NCBI RefSeq assembly: GCF_003019815.1 | Contig: NZ_CP027773.1 | Location: forward strand, 1,065,001 to 1,129,000 | DNA: 64,000 nucleotides | Source of the DNA: Variovorax sp. PMC12 | Lineage (GTDB): Bacteria; Pseudomonadota; Gammaproteobacteria; Burkholderiales; Burkholderiaceae_C | Direction: 5' to 3' | Shown here: positions 26,090 through 35,242 of the stretch, one piece after another | How the letters are laid out: the number at the start of each line of letters is the position of its first letter | Position numbering within the stretch: position 1 is the stretch's first letter | The notes under the pieces: model-generated | Told to the model about the DNA's origin: nothing | Databases searched by the model: none | What the model saw: only the letters and a program-made list of their open reading frames with translations | Translations under genes and position numbers: made by a program

Positions 26090-26983
26090 TCAGTAGCGCG
26101 GCGGCGGGTCGGGCACGTAGCCGTTGTCGGACCCCGGGAACGCCGAGGGCCCGGCCGGACGCGGCCACTGCCGCGGCTGCGGGATCACGCCGGCGGCAAT
26201 GAGGTTTTCACGGCTGTCGTAGCGGATCCGGATCACCTCGTCGGGCGACGACTGCGCGCGCTCGAAGGTCGTCTTGCCGACGTAGGAAGTCTCGCGGCGG
26301 CCGTGGGCGGTGCCCAGGCTAGGGCTCGGCACAGACTGGCGGGTCATGCTGCCGGCCGGGGCCTCGGCTGAAGCCGCAACGTCCGCGCTCGGGGCCGGAG
26401 CGGCCTTGGCCAAGGAAGAATCGCTGCGCCGCTCGCGCTCCCCGTATTCGTCGCGGCGCGGGGAAGGCATGACGGGCGGCGGCGGCGGCTCCGGCATGCG
26501 CTCGCGGAACAGGGCGACGCCGATCACGCCCACGTCGTCGGGGCGGCCGGTGCGGCTCGCGTAGGAGTTGCCGGCCGCGGCGAACTGGAACGCCGCGATC
26601 TGCGAGTCGCTCTTGCGCCAGCCAGCGATGTCGCTGCGCTCGCGCGGGCCGAAGACATAGCCGTTCTGCCCCACGCTCGCGGTCTCGCCGGTGACGACGT
26701 TCACGCCGTCGACCGACATCACCGCCATGATGCGTTCACCCATCGCATTGCGCACCCGGATGGCGTAGCGCGCGCCGGGGCGGCCGGCCACCCAGTACTC
26801 GCCGCGATGGCGGTAGACCGTCAGCTCGGCGCCGGTGCTGCGGTCGACCAAGCCGACCTGCATCAGCGAGCCGACGAGGCTGGGCGGGATCGGAATGTGG
26901 GGCCGCTCCTGGCTGTGTGCGCCGCTCGCGAAAGCAGCCATGGCACCCAGGGCCAGGGTGGTGGAGAAAAGTCTGCGCTGCAT
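26090..26983 (-). CDS. Secreted protein of unknown function
   Basis: 297 residues from the ATG at 26983, preceded by GGAAG. A clear signal peptide (MQRRLFSTTLALGAMAAFASGAHS) leads into a beta-rich domain with LTVYRHRGEYWVAGRPGARYAIRVRN and IMAVMSVDGVNVVTG, then GRPDDVGVIGVALFRER. The middle has a proline-rich stretch (EPPPPPVMPSP) and a charged low-complexity linker; the C-terminus contains VIRIRYDSRENLIAAGVIP. Similar exported proteins occur in related Burkholderiales, but I cannot name a domain. It is monocistronic, convergent with the thioesterase-GNAT gene. Confidence 0.75.
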   Translation of the reverse strand: MQRRLFSTTLALGAMAAFASGAHSQERPHIPIPPSLVGSLMQVGLVDRSTGAELTVYRHRGEYWVAGRPGARYAIRVRNAMGERIMAVMSVDGVNVVTGETASVGQNGYVFGPRERSDIAGWRKSDSQIAAFQFAAAGNSYASRTGRPDDVGVIGVALFRERMPEPPPPPVMPSPRRDEYGERERRSDSSLAKAAPAPSADVAASAEAPAGSMTRQSVPSPSLGTAHGRRETSYVGKTTFERAQSSPDEVIRIRYDSRENLIAAGVIPQPRQWPRPAGPSAFPGSDNGYVPDPPPRY

Positions 26984-27058
26984 GGTGTCTTCCTTGCCGG
27001 GAGTTGATCGGTGCAGGCTTCTACGGCGCAGCTTCGGCAACGGGGTTGGACGACGCGC

Positions 27059-27110
27059 AAAAAAATGGCGCTGCCTGTTCGACAGCGCCAAACGCCCGTT
27101 CGCGGGCGTT
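27059..27110 (-). terminator. Double-hairpin intrinsic terminator of ygfZ
   Basis: On the minus strand after the ygfZ stop come AACGCCCG/CGGGCGTT arms around a tetraloop (27091-27110), then TGGCGCTG/CAGCGCCA arms (27066-27090), followed directly by seven T residues (27059-27065). The second hairpin plus T-run is a textbook intrinsic terminator. Confidence 0.85.
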
Positions 27111-27124
27111 GGGGGTCCGATAGA

Positions 27125-28060
27125 TCAGATGTCTTCGAGCAGGGGGTAGGGCAGTGGCTCGACCTTGAGCGCGGGCCCGTCGGCGGCGCCGGCACGCAGG
27201 CCGCCGGCCTCCAGCGCGGCGATCTGCATCGACACCAGCGCCGCCCAGCCGCCGCCCGGCGCGGGCGCGGCCTGCGCCACGGTGCCCACGGGCTGCTCGG
27301 CGTCGTTGGCCGCGAACACTTCCTGGCCGACGCTCACCGGCGCATCTGCCTGCACGAGGTAGGTGCGCCGCTTGAGCGTGCCGCGGAACTGGCTGCGCGC
27401 CACCACTTCCTGGCCGGGGTAGCAGCCCTTCTTGAAGTTGACGCCGCCGACCGACTCGTAATTGATCATCTGCGGCACGAAGGCGTCGATGACCGGGGTG
27501 GTCAGGGTCACGATGCCGCTGCGCACCTCGCTCCACTGCCACAGGCTGTCATCGAGCGCCGGGCCCACCGGGGCGGGACGGCCGGCCGGGGCGATCCACA
27601 GCGCGCGCGGTACGCCATCGGCCGGGTAGAGCGAGACGACGCTCACATCGTCGCCCACGGCAATGCGCTTGCCGGGGGGCAGCGCGGCGTCGAGGCCATT
27701 GTCCGCCAGCGCGGTGCCGGCCAGGCCGTAGAGTGCGAACTGGTCGGTGGCGTCGGTCAGCTTCACCTTGGCGCGCAGCACGAACATCGACAGGCGCTTG
27801 AGGGTGGCGGCGAGGATGTCGCGGCTGCACACCAGCAGGATCAGCTCCGGTTGCGGCTTGATGCCGATGAAACTTGCGATCACACGGCCCTTGGCGGTGC
27901 ACAGGGCGGCCAGCCGGGCGTCGCCGGAGCCGAGCAGCGAGAAGTCCTGTGTCAGCTGGCCGTGCAGGAAGCTGGCGGCGTCGGGGCCCTCGGCGCGGAT
28001 CACACCGAGGTGGCCGGCGGGGGAAAGGGCGGTCACGCCATTGAGAACGACAGTGGTCAT
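27125..28060 (-). CDS. ygfZ: YgfZ/GcvT-like folate-binding protein
   Basis: 311 residues from the ATG at 28060. The family signature KGCYPGQEVVAR is present, preceded by PQMINYESVGGVNF, and the N-terminus FLHGQLTQD is typical. YgfZ proteins use tetrahydrofolate and the signature cysteine to support assembly or repair of iron-sulfur enzymes such as MiaB. It is divergent from mltG, an arrangement I know from other Burkholderiales, and ends at a strong intrinsic terminator. Confidence 0.93.
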   Translation of the reverse strand: MTTVVLNGVTALSPAGHLGVIRAEGPDAASFLHGQLTQDFSLLGSGDARLAALCTAKGRVIASFIGIKPQPELILLVCSRDILAATLKRLSMFVLRAKVKLTDATDQFALYGLAGTALADNGLDAALPPGKRIAVGDDVSVVSLYPADGVPRALWIAPAGRPAPVGPALDDSLWQWSEVRSGIVTLTTPVIDAFVPQMINYESVGGVNFKKGCYPGQEVVARSQFRGTLKRRTYLVQADAPVSVGQEVFAANDAEQPVGTVAQAAPAPGGGWAALVSMQIAALEAGGLRAGAADGPALKVEPLPYPLLEDI

Positions 28061-28172
28061 CGCTGAATTATCATGGCCGGGCCTGTTCCTTCGGAGCGGC
28101 AGGGGTTCCCGCCCTGCGGCTCGCGGGACCACCTCTTTTTCTTCTTTCTTCCGTCTTCCCCATATCGGATCC

Positions 28173-29195
28173 GTGCGCAGCTTCTTCCTCACGCTCTTCC
28201 TGCTCGCCGCCCTGGCCGTGCTCGCGCTCGGTGGGGCCGGTCTCTGGTGGGTGCACCAGCCGCTCAAGCTGCCCGCACCCAGTGTCGACCTGTCGGTCGA
28301 GCCCGGCACCACGCCGCGCGGCATCGCCCAGGCGGTGGCCGACACCGGCGTCGATGTGCAGCCGCAGCTGCTCTACCTCTGGTTCCGCGTGTCGGGACAA
28401 GACCGCCAGATGCGCGCCGGCAGCTACGAGCTGGAGCGAGGCGTCACGCCCAAGCTGCTGCTCAACATCCTGGTGCGCGGCGAGGAAGCCACGCGCAGCC
28501 TGGTGCTGGTCGAGGGCTGGAACATCCGCCAGGTCCGTGCCGCCCTGGCCAAGGCCGACCAATTGAAGCCCGAGAGCGTCGGCCTGACCGACGAGGCGCT
28601 CATGGCCAGGCTCGGCAAGCCCGGCCTGCACCCCGAGGGGCGCTTCTTTCCGGACACCTACACCTACTCGAAGGGCTCGACCGACATCGCCCTGCTGCAG
28701 CGCGCGATGCGGGCCATGGACAAGAAACTGGAAGCCGCCTGGGCCGCCCGCGCCTCCGACCTGCCGCTCAAGTCGGCTGACGAGGCTTTGATTCTGGCCA
28801 GCATTGTCGAAAAGGAGACAGGCAAGGCCAACGATCGCGCCGAGATCGCGGCGGTCTTCACCAACCGCCTGCGCATCGGCATGCCGCTGCAGACCGACCC
28901 GACCGTCATCTACGGCATGGGCACCGCCTTCGACGGCAACCTGCGCAAGAAAGACCTGCAGACCGACACGCCCTGGAACACCTACACCCGCGGCGGCCTG
29001 CCGCCCACGCCGATCTCCATGCCCGGCAAGGCCGCGCTGCTGGCTGCCGTGCAGCCGGCGCAAAGCAAATCGCTGTACTTCGTCTCGCGCGGCGACGGCA
29101 CCAGCCAGTTCAGCAGCTCGCTCGACGACCACAACCGCGCGGTCAATCGCTACCAGCGCGGGGGCGGCGACCCCAAACCCAAGGCAAACCAATGA
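28173..29195 (+). CDS. mltG: Endolytic murein transglycosylase MltG
   Basis: 340 residues from a GTG at 28173. No in-frame ATG exists before the membrane helix, so GTG is the likely start. One N-terminal transmembrane helix (FFLTLFLLAALAVLALGG) precedes a LysM-like region and the YceG domain with EGRFFPDTYTYSKG, catalytic-Glu motif ASIVEKETGK and LQTDPTVIYGMG. MltG cleaves nascent glycan strands and sets their length. The stop overlaps tmk by ATGA, which begins a chain of coupled genes. Confidence 0.95.
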   Translation: MRSFFLTLFLLAALAVLALGGAGLWWVHQPLKLPAPSVDLSVEPGTTPRGIAQAVADTGVDVQPQLLYLWFRVSGQDRQMRAGSYELERGVTPKLLLNILVRGEEATRSLVLVEGWNIRQVRAALAKADQLKPESVGLTDEALMARLGKPGLHPEGRFFPDTYTYSKGSTDIALLQRAMRAMDKKLEAAWAARASDLPLKSADEALILASIVEKETGKANDRAEIAAVFTNRLRIGMPLQTDPTVIYGMGTAFDGNLRKKDLQTDTPWNTYTRGGLPPTPISMPGKAALLAAVQPAQSKSLYFVSRGDGTSQFSSSLDDHNRAVNRYQRGGGDPKPKANQ

Positions 29196-29863
29196 GCGAC
29201 CAAGGTCTGTTTCTGACGCTGGAAGGCATCGACGGCGCGGGCAAGTCGAGCCACCTGGACGCGCTGGAGGCGCTGTTCAAGGCCCAGGGCCGCGCGGTCG
29301 TGCGCACGCGCGAGCCCGGCGGCACGCCGCTGGCCGAAACGCTGCGCGGGCTGATCCTGGAGCAGCCGATGGACCCGCTGACCGAGTCGCTGCTGGTGTT
29401 CGCGGCGCGCCGCGACCATGTCGCGCAGGTCATCGAGCCGGCGCTGGCACGCGGCGACGTGGTGCTGTGCGACCGCTTCACCGATGCCACCTTCGCCTAC
29501 CAGGGCGCGGGCCGCGGCTTCGACGCGGCCGTGCTGTCGACGCTCGAACAATGGGTGCAGGCGGGGAGGGCGGCGCTGCCCGCGTCCACGCTGCTGCAGC
29601 CGCAGGTCACGCTGTGGTTCGACCTGGCTCCCGAAATTGCCGCGCAGCGGCTGGCCGGGGCGCGCGTGCCGGACAAGTTCGAAGCCCAGCCGGTCGAATT
29701 CTTCCGCCGCGTGGCGCAGGGCTACGCGGACCGTGCCGCCGCCGATGCCAAGCGCTTCGTGCGCATCGACGCCAGCCAGGCGCGCGACCAGGTCTGGCAG
29801 CAGGTCGAAACCGCACTGCTGGCGCGCGGCGTTCTGCTGCCACTGGGCGGAACCGCACGATGA
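29192..29863 (+). CDS. tmk: Thymidylate kinase
   Basis: 223 residues. The P-loop EGIDGAGKSS, the DRFTDATFAYQGAGRG motif and the REPGGTPLAE segment are all standard for dTMP kinase, which makes dTDP for DNA synthesis. It overlaps mltG before it and holB after it by ATGA. Length and motifs are normal. Confidence 0.97.
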   Translation: MSDQGLFLTLEGIDGAGKSSHLDALEALFKAQGRAVVRTREPGGTPLAETLRGLILEQPMDPLTESLLVFAARRDHVAQVIEPALARGDVVLCDRFTDATFAYQGAGRGFDAAVLSTLEQWVQAGRAALPASTLLQPQVTLWFDLAPEIAAQRLAGARVPDKFEAQPVEFFRRVAQGYADRAAADAKRFVRIDASQARDQVWQQVETALLARGVLLPLGGTAR

Positions 29864-30873
29864 GTACGCAGATGCTGTCTCCCTGGCTCGGCCGGCCGCT
29901 GGCCGAGTTGCTGCGCCAGCGCGGCCATGCGTGGCTGCTCCAGGGCCCGTCCGGCATCGGCCAGTACGAACTGGCCCTGGCGCTGGCTTCCGCCTGGCTG
30001 TGCGAGCAGCCGACGGACGAAGGCACCGCCTGCGGCCACTGCGCGAGCTGCCATGCCATCGAGGTGCGCACCCATGCCGACTTGTGCGTGCTTATGCCCG
30101 AGGTCGCGATGCAGGAGCTCGGCTGGCCGCTCGACGAAAAAGCCCAGTCCGACATCGACGACAAGAAGCGCAAGGCCAGCCGCGAGATCCGCGTCGAGGC
30201 GATGCGCGACGCGGTCGGCTTTGCCCAGCGCACCAGCGCGCGGGGCCGCGGCAAGGTGGTGCTGGTGTATCCGGCCGAGCGCATGAACAACATCACCGCC
30301 AACGCGCTGCTGAAGACGCTCGAGGAGCCCGTGGGCGACGTGCGCTTCGTGCTCGCCAGCGAAGCCGCGTGGCAACTGCTGCCGACCATTCGCAGCCGCT
30401 GCCTGGGTTTTACGCTGCCGTGGCCGGAAACCGCAGAGGCCGAAGCGTGGCTGGCGGCGCAGGGCGTGCCCGCCTCCGATGCCGCGGCGTTGCTGCGCGC
30501 GGCCGGCGGCCGGCCCAGCGATGCCTTGAAGCTGGCCCGCTCCGGCCAGTCGCCCAAGGCCTGGTCGCTGCTGCCCAAGGCCATGACGCGCGGCGACGTG
30601 GGCGCGCTGGCCGACCACGCACCGGCCCAGGCCGTGGGCGCGCTGCAGAAGCTCTGCCACGACCTGATGGCGGTCGGCAATGGTGCTGAACCCCGGTTTT
30701 TCGACGCGGCCGACCTGCCGGCGGCGCCTTCGCGGCTGGCGCTGGCGCGCTGGTCGAAGTCCCTGGCCAGTGCCGCAAGGACCGCGGAACATCCGTTCAA
30801 CGCGGGCCTCATGCTCGAAGCGCTTGTGAGCGAAGCGCGAACGACCCTAAACTCTGCCGCTCGTCGAACATGA
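29860..30873 (+). CDS. holB: DNA polymerase III delta-prime subunit
   Basis: 337 residues from the ATG at 29860. The clamp-loader fold shows GPSGIGQYELALALA in place of a strict Walker A, the zinc-binding cluster CGHCASCHAI, RVEAMRDAVGF, the sensor region NALLKTLEEP and the SRC-like IRSRCLGF. The P-loop reads GPSGIGQYE, lacking the usual Lys, as is known for delta-prime, which does not hydrolyse ATP. Overlaps with tmk and pilZ are ATGA. Confidence 0.95.
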   Translation: MSTQMLSPWLGRPLAELLRQRGHAWLLQGPSGIGQYELALALASAWLCEQPTDEGTACGHCASCHAIEVRTHADLCVLMPEVAMQELGWPLDEKAQSDIDDKKRKASREIRVEAMRDAVGFAQRTSARGRGKVVLVYPAERMNNITANALLKTLEEPVGDVRFVLASEAAWQLLPTIRSRCLGFTLPWPETAEAEAWLAAQGVPASDAAALLRAAGGRPSDALKLARSGQSPKAWSLLPKAMTRGDVGALADHAPAQAVGALQKLCHDLMAVGNGAEPRFFDAADLPAAPSRLALARWSKSLASAARTAEHPFNAGLMLEALVSEARTTLNSAARRT

Positions 30874-31256
30874 ACCAACCCGCCGCCTCCGCTGCGCCCG
30901 CAGCAGCCCCATCACCGGCCCGGCCGAGCGTCATCCAGCTCGCCATCAAGGAGAAGGGCGCGCTGTATGCGGCCTACATCCCGTTGTTCGCGGAGGGCGG
31001 CATCTTCATTCCGACCTCGCGCGAATACCGGCTGGGCGACGACGTCTACGTGCTGCTGACGCTGCCCGAAGACCCGCAGCGCTACCCCGTCGCCGGCAAG
31101 GTGGCCTGGATCACGCCACCGCGCGCCGCCGGCAACCGGGCGCCGGGCGTGGGCATCCGTTTTCCTTCCGACGAGAAGTCGCGCCAGCTCAAGGCGCGCA
31201 TCGAAGCGGCGCTGGGCGGCTCCATGGCTTCCGACCGCCCGACACAGACCATTTGA
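30870..31256 (+). CDS. pilZ: PilZ-domain type IV pilus protein
   Basis: 128 residues. After an Ala/Pro-rich start the compact fold runs VIQLAIKEKGALYAAYIPLFAEGGIFIPT, VYVLLTLPEDPQRYPVAGKVAWITPP and GVGIRFPSDE. It lacks the RxxxR and DxSxxG residues needed for c-di-GMP, as is normal for the original PilZ. It helps type IV pilus assembly by binding PilB and FimX partners. It overlaps holB by ATGA and is followed by an 87-base gap before tatD. Confidence 0.93.
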   Translation: MNQPAASAAPAAAPSPARPSVIQLAIKEKGALYAAYIPLFAEGGIFIPTSREYRLGDDVYVLLTLPEDPQRYPVAGKVAWITPPRAAGNRAPGVGIRFPSDEKSRQLKARIEAALGGSMASDRPTQTI

Positions 31257-31292
31257 GTTCCCCGCCGTCCTCGTGACGCGGAACTCCGTACA

Positions 31293-31325
31293 CGGCACCG
31301 TCTCCCACAACCCGGGCCGGTGCCG
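31293..31325 (+). other. Stem-loop in the pilZ-tatD gap
   Basis: CGGCACCG at 31293-31300 and CGGTGCCG at 31318-31325 form perfect 8-base arms with a 17-base loop, 18 bases before the tatD start. No T-run follows. It could be an attenuator or an mRNA processing site; chance is also possible in GC-rich sequence. Confidence 0.3.
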
Positions 31326-31343
31326 CGCACCTTCCTATTTCCG

Positions 31344-32150
31344 ATGTTCACAGACTCCCACTGCCACCTCACCTTTCCCGAATTCGCGGACCAGATGCCG
31401 CAGATCCGCGCAGCCATGGCCGCCGCGCAGGTCGACCGGGCCCTGTGCATCTGCACCAAGCTCGAGGAATTCGACGACGTCCAGGCCCTGGCCGCCAGCT
31501 ACGACAACTTCTGGGCCAGCGTGGGCGTGCACCCCGACAACGAGGACATCGCCGAGCCCACGGTCGAAGACCTGGTGCGCCTGTCGGCCCGCCCGCGCGT
31601 GGTGGCCATCGGTGAAACCGGCCTCGACTACTACCAGATGGAAGAGCGCAAGGGCGGCCGCAGCATTTCCGACATGGAATGGCAGCGCGAACGCTTTCGT
31701 GTGCACATCCGTGCCGCGCAGCAAACGCGCAAGCCACTGGTGATCCACACGCGCGAAGCCTCGGCCGATACGCTGGCGATCCTCAAGGAGGAGGGCGAGG
31801 ATGGCGCCGGCAAGGCGGCCGGCGGCGTTTTTCATTGCTTCACCGAGACCGCCGAAGTGGCGCGCGCCGCGCTCGACCTGGGTTTCTACATCTCGTTTTC
31901 CGGCATCCTGACCTTCAAGAAGGCGCAGGACCTGCGCGACGTGGCTGCCTTCGTGCCGCTCGACCGCATGCTGATAGAGACCGACAGCCCCTACCTGGCG
32001 CCGGTGCCGTACCGGGGCAAGACCAACAACCCGTCGTACGTGCCCTACGTGGCGCAGCAGATCGCCGAGCTGCGCAAGCTGCCGGTGGAAGCCGTAGCCA
32101 AGGCCACGAGCGACAACTTCGAAACATTGTTCAGGGAAGTCAAATCATGA
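31344..32150 (+). CDS. tatD: TatD-family metal-dependent hydrolase
   Basis: 268 residues from the ATG at 31344. The TIM-barrel ligands are all visible: DSHCHL at the start, the Glu in AIGETGLDYY, the His in LVIHTREA, the His in FHCFTETA and the Asp in LIETDSPYLAP. Members are 3'-5' exonucleases acting in DNA repair and turnover or D-aminoacyl hydrolysis. The position after pilZ in a holB cluster is common in proteobacteria. It overlaps the ankyrin gene by ATGA. Confidence 0.95.
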   Translation: MFTDSHCHLTFPEFADQMPQIRAAMAAAQVDRALCICTKLEEFDDVQALAASYDNFWASVGVHPDNEDIAEPTVEDLVRLSARPRVVAIGETGLDYYQMEERKGGRSISDMEWQRERFRVHIRAAQQTRKPLVIHTREASADTLAILKEEGEDGAGKAAGGVFHCFTETAEVARAALDLGFYISFSGILTFKKAQDLRDVAAFVPLDRMLIETDSPYLAPVPYRGKTNNPSYVPYVAQQIAELRKLPVEAVAKATSDNFETLFREVKS

Positions 32151-32827
32151 AAAACTACTTCAAGAAATCGATTTATCTCATTGTCATTGCTGCATCTTTT
32201 GCGGCACATGCCGGTTCTTTCGAAGATTTCTTCCGGGCCGTGCGCGGCGACAACGCCAGCGGCGTGCGCAACCTGCTTCAGCGCGGTTTCGACCCCAACA
32301 CGCTGGACGAGCATGGCCAGACGGGCCTGCTGATCGCTCTGCGCGAGCCTTCGCCGAAGGTCATCAAGGTGCTGATCGACGCGCCGCAGACCAACGTCGA
32401 CATCGCCAGCCCCAAGGACGAAACCCCGCTGATGCTGGCCGCGATCAAGGGCCAGCAGGACGTGGTGGCGCAACTGCTCAAGCGTGACGCAGCCGTCAAC
32501 AAGACCGGCTGGACGCCGCTGCACTACGCGGCCAGCAGCGGCCAGATCGCCATCATGAAGCTGCTGCTCGAGAACTACGCGTTCATCGACGCACAGTCGC
32601 CCAATGGCACCACGCCGCTGATGATGGCGGCCATGTATGGCTCCAACGATGCCGTGAAGCTGCTGCTGGACGAGGGCGCGGACATCACCATGAAGAACCA
32701 ACTGGGCATGACGGCGGTCGACTTCGCGAACAAGGCGAGCCGCTCGGAGGCCGCTTCGATGATCACCGCGGCAGCCAGCGCCCGAGCCAATGCACCCAAG
32801 GCCGTGCCGAAGGACGGCAAGTGGTGA
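32147..32827 (+). CDS. Exported ankyrin-repeat protein
   Basis: 226 residues from an ATG overlapping the tatD stop. A signal peptide (MKNYFKKSIYLIVIAASFAAHA) is followed by about five ankyrin repeats, for example TPLHYAASSGQIAIMKLLLE and TPLMMAAMYGSNDAVKLLLDE. The repeats end near residue 205 with an Ala-rich tail. Periplasmic ankyrin proteins generally mediate protein contacts; the partner is not apparent. The first bases are AT-richer than the neighbouring genes. It is the last gene of the mltG transcription unit. Confidence 0.9.
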   Translation: MKNYFKKSIYLIVIAASFAAHAGSFEDFFRAVRGDNASGVRNLLQRGFDPNTLDEHGQTGLLIALREPSPKVIKVLIDAPQTNVDIASPKDETPLMLAAIKGQQDVVAQLLKRDAAVNKTGWTPLHYAASSGQIAIMKLLLENYAFIDAQSPNGTTPLMMAAMYGSNDAVKLLLDEGADITMKNQLGMTAVDFANKASRSEAASMITAAASARANAPKAVPKDGKW

Positions 32828-32839
32828 GCGCCTGAGGGC

Positions 32840-33976
32840 TTATCTGATCGGCCGCGGGGGCAGGGGAGGCGGCACCGGCCTTGGCGGCACCGGCGGGCGA
32901 TATCCGCCGATCGAAACCACCGCGTTGCTTCGCGGGCGGCCGACCGGCACGGCGGGGTTCGACGAACTCACCAGCGTCGGCTGCGAGATCTCCAGTGCGT
33001 CGTGTTGTCCGAGGGCCAGTGCATAGGCGACCAGGTTGGCGAGCTGGGTCATGCCGCCTTCGGACCCTGACAACGGCTTGAGCATCGGCCGGGCGACGTA
33101 CTCGTAAGGCTTGCCCTTGGCGGACATGCCCGACAAGGCCTGTCTGCCATCGGCGCGGGCCGAGTGGTAGGCGTTCAGCACCACGTCTCTGGCGACGTCG
33201 ACCATGCGCGCCGCGATCTGGTCGGAGTCCTTGTGCATCAGCTCCGCGACGCGCTCGGCGCGCATCTGCATGCCTTCCACGAAGGTGGTGATCTTGATCA
33301 GCTGCTGGCGCAGGTCCGAAGCGGAGATGCGCACTTTGGCCGCAACGCCTGGGTACAGCACCGCGTCGTTGAGGTCGGTGATCTGGTCCGGCATGGAGTT
33401 GATCAGGTTGGCGATGTGCTTGTACTGCTTCATCGCAGCTTCGGCGGCTTCCATGGCCTCTCGGTCGTCTCGGAAGAGCGCGGCGGTTTCCTGGTTGCCG
33501 CGGTTGGTGAGCACGGTGTCGGCTTCGCTGATGCTCTTGCCGTGCAGATAGCCGTCGATCCCGCCTTCTACGCCGCTGACCGCGGAGACGCCAGCGCCGA
33601 CGCTCTTGGTCACCAGCGTCTTGAGGATCGAGGCGCCTGGAATCGGAATCTTGCCCAATCCGGCCCTGGCCAGGACCGCCACGCCCTTGACCACCAGGCG
33701 CTGCACATCGGCGGTGTTGCCGCAGTACTCGCTGAGCAGCACGGTCAGCTTTTTCTTGTACGGGACGCTGAAGCTCTCGTTGGACTTGGCGCGGAACGAA
33801 TCCCAGGTGCGCTCGACCATGTCGGATTTCTGGGCGAAGGCCGCGCTCACCACGCCCCAGTCCTTGGTGCGCATGCGGTCCAACAGGACACGGGCGCCAG
33901 CCGCCATTTCTTTTTCGTAGTACTGGGACAGGTTCTTGCCCACTTCATCGAACGCGGTCTGTGGAATGTCGAGCAT
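32840..33976 (-). CDS. Hypothetical protein with glycine-rich centre and proline-rich tail
   Basis: 378 residues from the ATG at 33976; an in-frame upstream ATG at 34036 would add 20 residues. I do not recognise a family. The N-terminal half is helical and charged, the centre has a Gly/Ala/Val-rich stretch (KSVGAGVSAVSGVEGGIDGYLHGKS, about residues 130-160), and a helical region with repeated M, Q and E follows. The C-terminus is a short proline-rich tail (RPPVPPRPVPPPLPPRPIR). It could be a membrane-interacting or toxin-like protein, but nothing proves this. It converges on the ankyrin gene. Confidence 0.7.
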   Translation of the reverse strand: MLDIPQTAFDEVGKNLSQYYEKEMAAGARVLLDRMRTKDWGVVSAAFAQKSDMVERTWDSFRAKSNESFSVPYKKKLTVLLSEYCGNTADVQRLVVKGVAVLARAGLGKIPIPGASILKTLVTKSVGAGVSAVSGVEGGIDGYLHGKSISEADTVLTNRGNQETAALFRDDREAMEAAEAAMKQYKHIANLINSMPDQITDLNDAVLYPGVAAKVRISASDLRQQLIKITTFVEGMQMRAERVAELMHKDSDQIAARMVDVARDVVLNAYHSARADGRQALSGMSAKGKPYEYVARPMLKPLSGSEGGMTQLANLVAYALALGQHDALEISQPTLVSSSNPAVPVGRPRSNAVVSIGGYRPPVPPRPVPPPLPPRPIR

Positions 33977-34154
33977 CAAAAAGTTCCAAGGGTCTGGGGG
34001 ATGTTCGATGCTAGGTGGGATGCGCGGGGATCGCATGAGACGAAAGTCCCATGTTCATGTGGGTTGTTGTGCTGGAACGTCGCGATATCGTTTATCCACA
34101 CAATGTGCATTATGTTAAATAAAATGGACGAGCGGTTTCCCGCTTGTGGCAGGT

Positions 34155-34478
34155 TCAGCCTGCCCTGACCCGAAGTCCCGAATCCTGATCCCATTGCTTG
34201 TCCTGCTCTGAGCCTTCTGCGCCATCCACCTGCCTGCGCAACGCCGCCTCCAGCGACGCGGCAACCGCGCTCCAGTCGTAGAAAACATGCACTTTCCGCG
34301 CATGGTTCCATTGACCGCCGAATGCCTTGAACACGGTGGCGAACTGAAAGCATCCGCCCTTGATTGCCGGCATCGGTGGGCCGTTGGCAAACGAAACCTC
34401 GAGGACCTTGCAGCCTTCCAGGCTCGAGGCGAGTTCTTCCGCGCGCGCTTGTGCGGGGAAAGAAAGTACGGTGGGCAT
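34155..34478 (-). CDS. Small hypothetical protein
   Basis: 107 residues starting MPTVLSFPAQARAEELA. The middle, FATVFKAFGGQWNHARKVHVFYDW, faintly resembles the GG-x-W-N motif of DUF5710-type DNA-associated domains, but the match is weak. No signal or membrane segment is visible and no strong ribosome site precedes it. It sits in a lower-GC pocket between two other unassigned genes on the same strand. Confidence 0.45.
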   Translation of the reverse strand: MPTVLSFPAQARAEELASSLEGCKVLEVSFANGPPMPAIKGGCFQFATVFKAFGGQWNHARKVHVFYDWSAVAASLEAALRRQVDGAEGSEQDKQWDQDSGLRVRAG

Positions 34479-34548
34479 CGAAAGACTCTACCGAAAATCC
34501 GGTGAAGGGTGAAACCTTTTTTCTACGCTTGCCGGGCGTGTGCTTCAC

Positions 34549-35019
34549 TCACCCGTGCACGCCTTCGATCGAGCGCGCATACATCACGATCTCCGCCGGC
34601 GTCATTGCATCTTCCAGCGCGGCCAGTTCAAGCCGTTCGAAGTCGTGCGAGATCCATTCGAACATGTGCGACAGCGGCATGTTCGTGATGTCTTCCCCGT
34701 CGCTCCAAGGTTGCAGGCGCTTGTTGGCGCTGCCGAGCAGCATGCGCAGGTACAGCGCGCGCGCCAGGCGTATGGCGGCCACCTTGTCCTTGTTGTCGAG
34801 CGTCTGCTGAAACTCGTCCAGGCGCTGTTCGCAGGCCGCCAGTCGTTCCTGCGCCGTCACCAACCCGTGGCTGCAGATATCGGACGCCTGACAACGCAGG
34901 TCCTGAATGCGATGGAACTCGCACAACACACGGGCATATGCCAGTTGCTGAAGAAGTTGTAGCGCGCGATTCAGAAAGCCTTGCATAAGTGCCATCTGAA
35001 TTTCTGCCGCCTCTGCCAT
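34549..35019 (-). CDS. Hypothetical helical protein
   Basis: 156 residues from the ATG at 35019; a longer start at 35073 adds an Arg-rich piece and is less likely. The protein is predicted to be almost wholly helical, with heptad-like LLQQLAYARVLCEFHRIQDL and a C-terminal EDAMTPAEIVMYARSIEGVHG. Cysteines occur at several places (CEF, RCQ, ICS, ACE). I do not recognise a family. It is probably part of a small accessory group with the two genes downstream. Confidence 0.55.
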   Translation of the reverse strand: MAEAAEIQMALMQGFLNRALQLLQQLAYARVLCEFHRIQDLRCQASDICSHGLVTAQERLAACEQRLDEFQQTLDNKDKVAAIRLARALYLRMLLGSANKRLQPWSDGEDITNMPLSHMFEWISHDFERLELAALEDAMTPAEIVMYARSIEGVHG

Positions 35020-35242
35020 GCGTAGGACGGCGCGCAAAAAAAGCGCGCGGCGGCACCGCCATCTATGGCGCACGCCAGGCGACTAGCCCCGCAAACATTG
35101 TCAACGAGATGTCACCTGGCAATCGCAATATCGGTGGCATTCCTTGTGTTTGTGGCAATTTATGCAAACCACCATTTCACGCCCAAGCACGAGCAAACGC
35201 ACTTCAGGTCGCGGACGAATTTCAACTTTTTGAGGGAACGAC

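Noticed and set aside
33976..34548. 190-codon minus-strand ORF overlapping two hypothetical genes
   Set aside because: It overlaps the 107-residue ORF in another frame, has an Arg/Gly-rich composition and no domain; the smaller ORF is slightly better supported.
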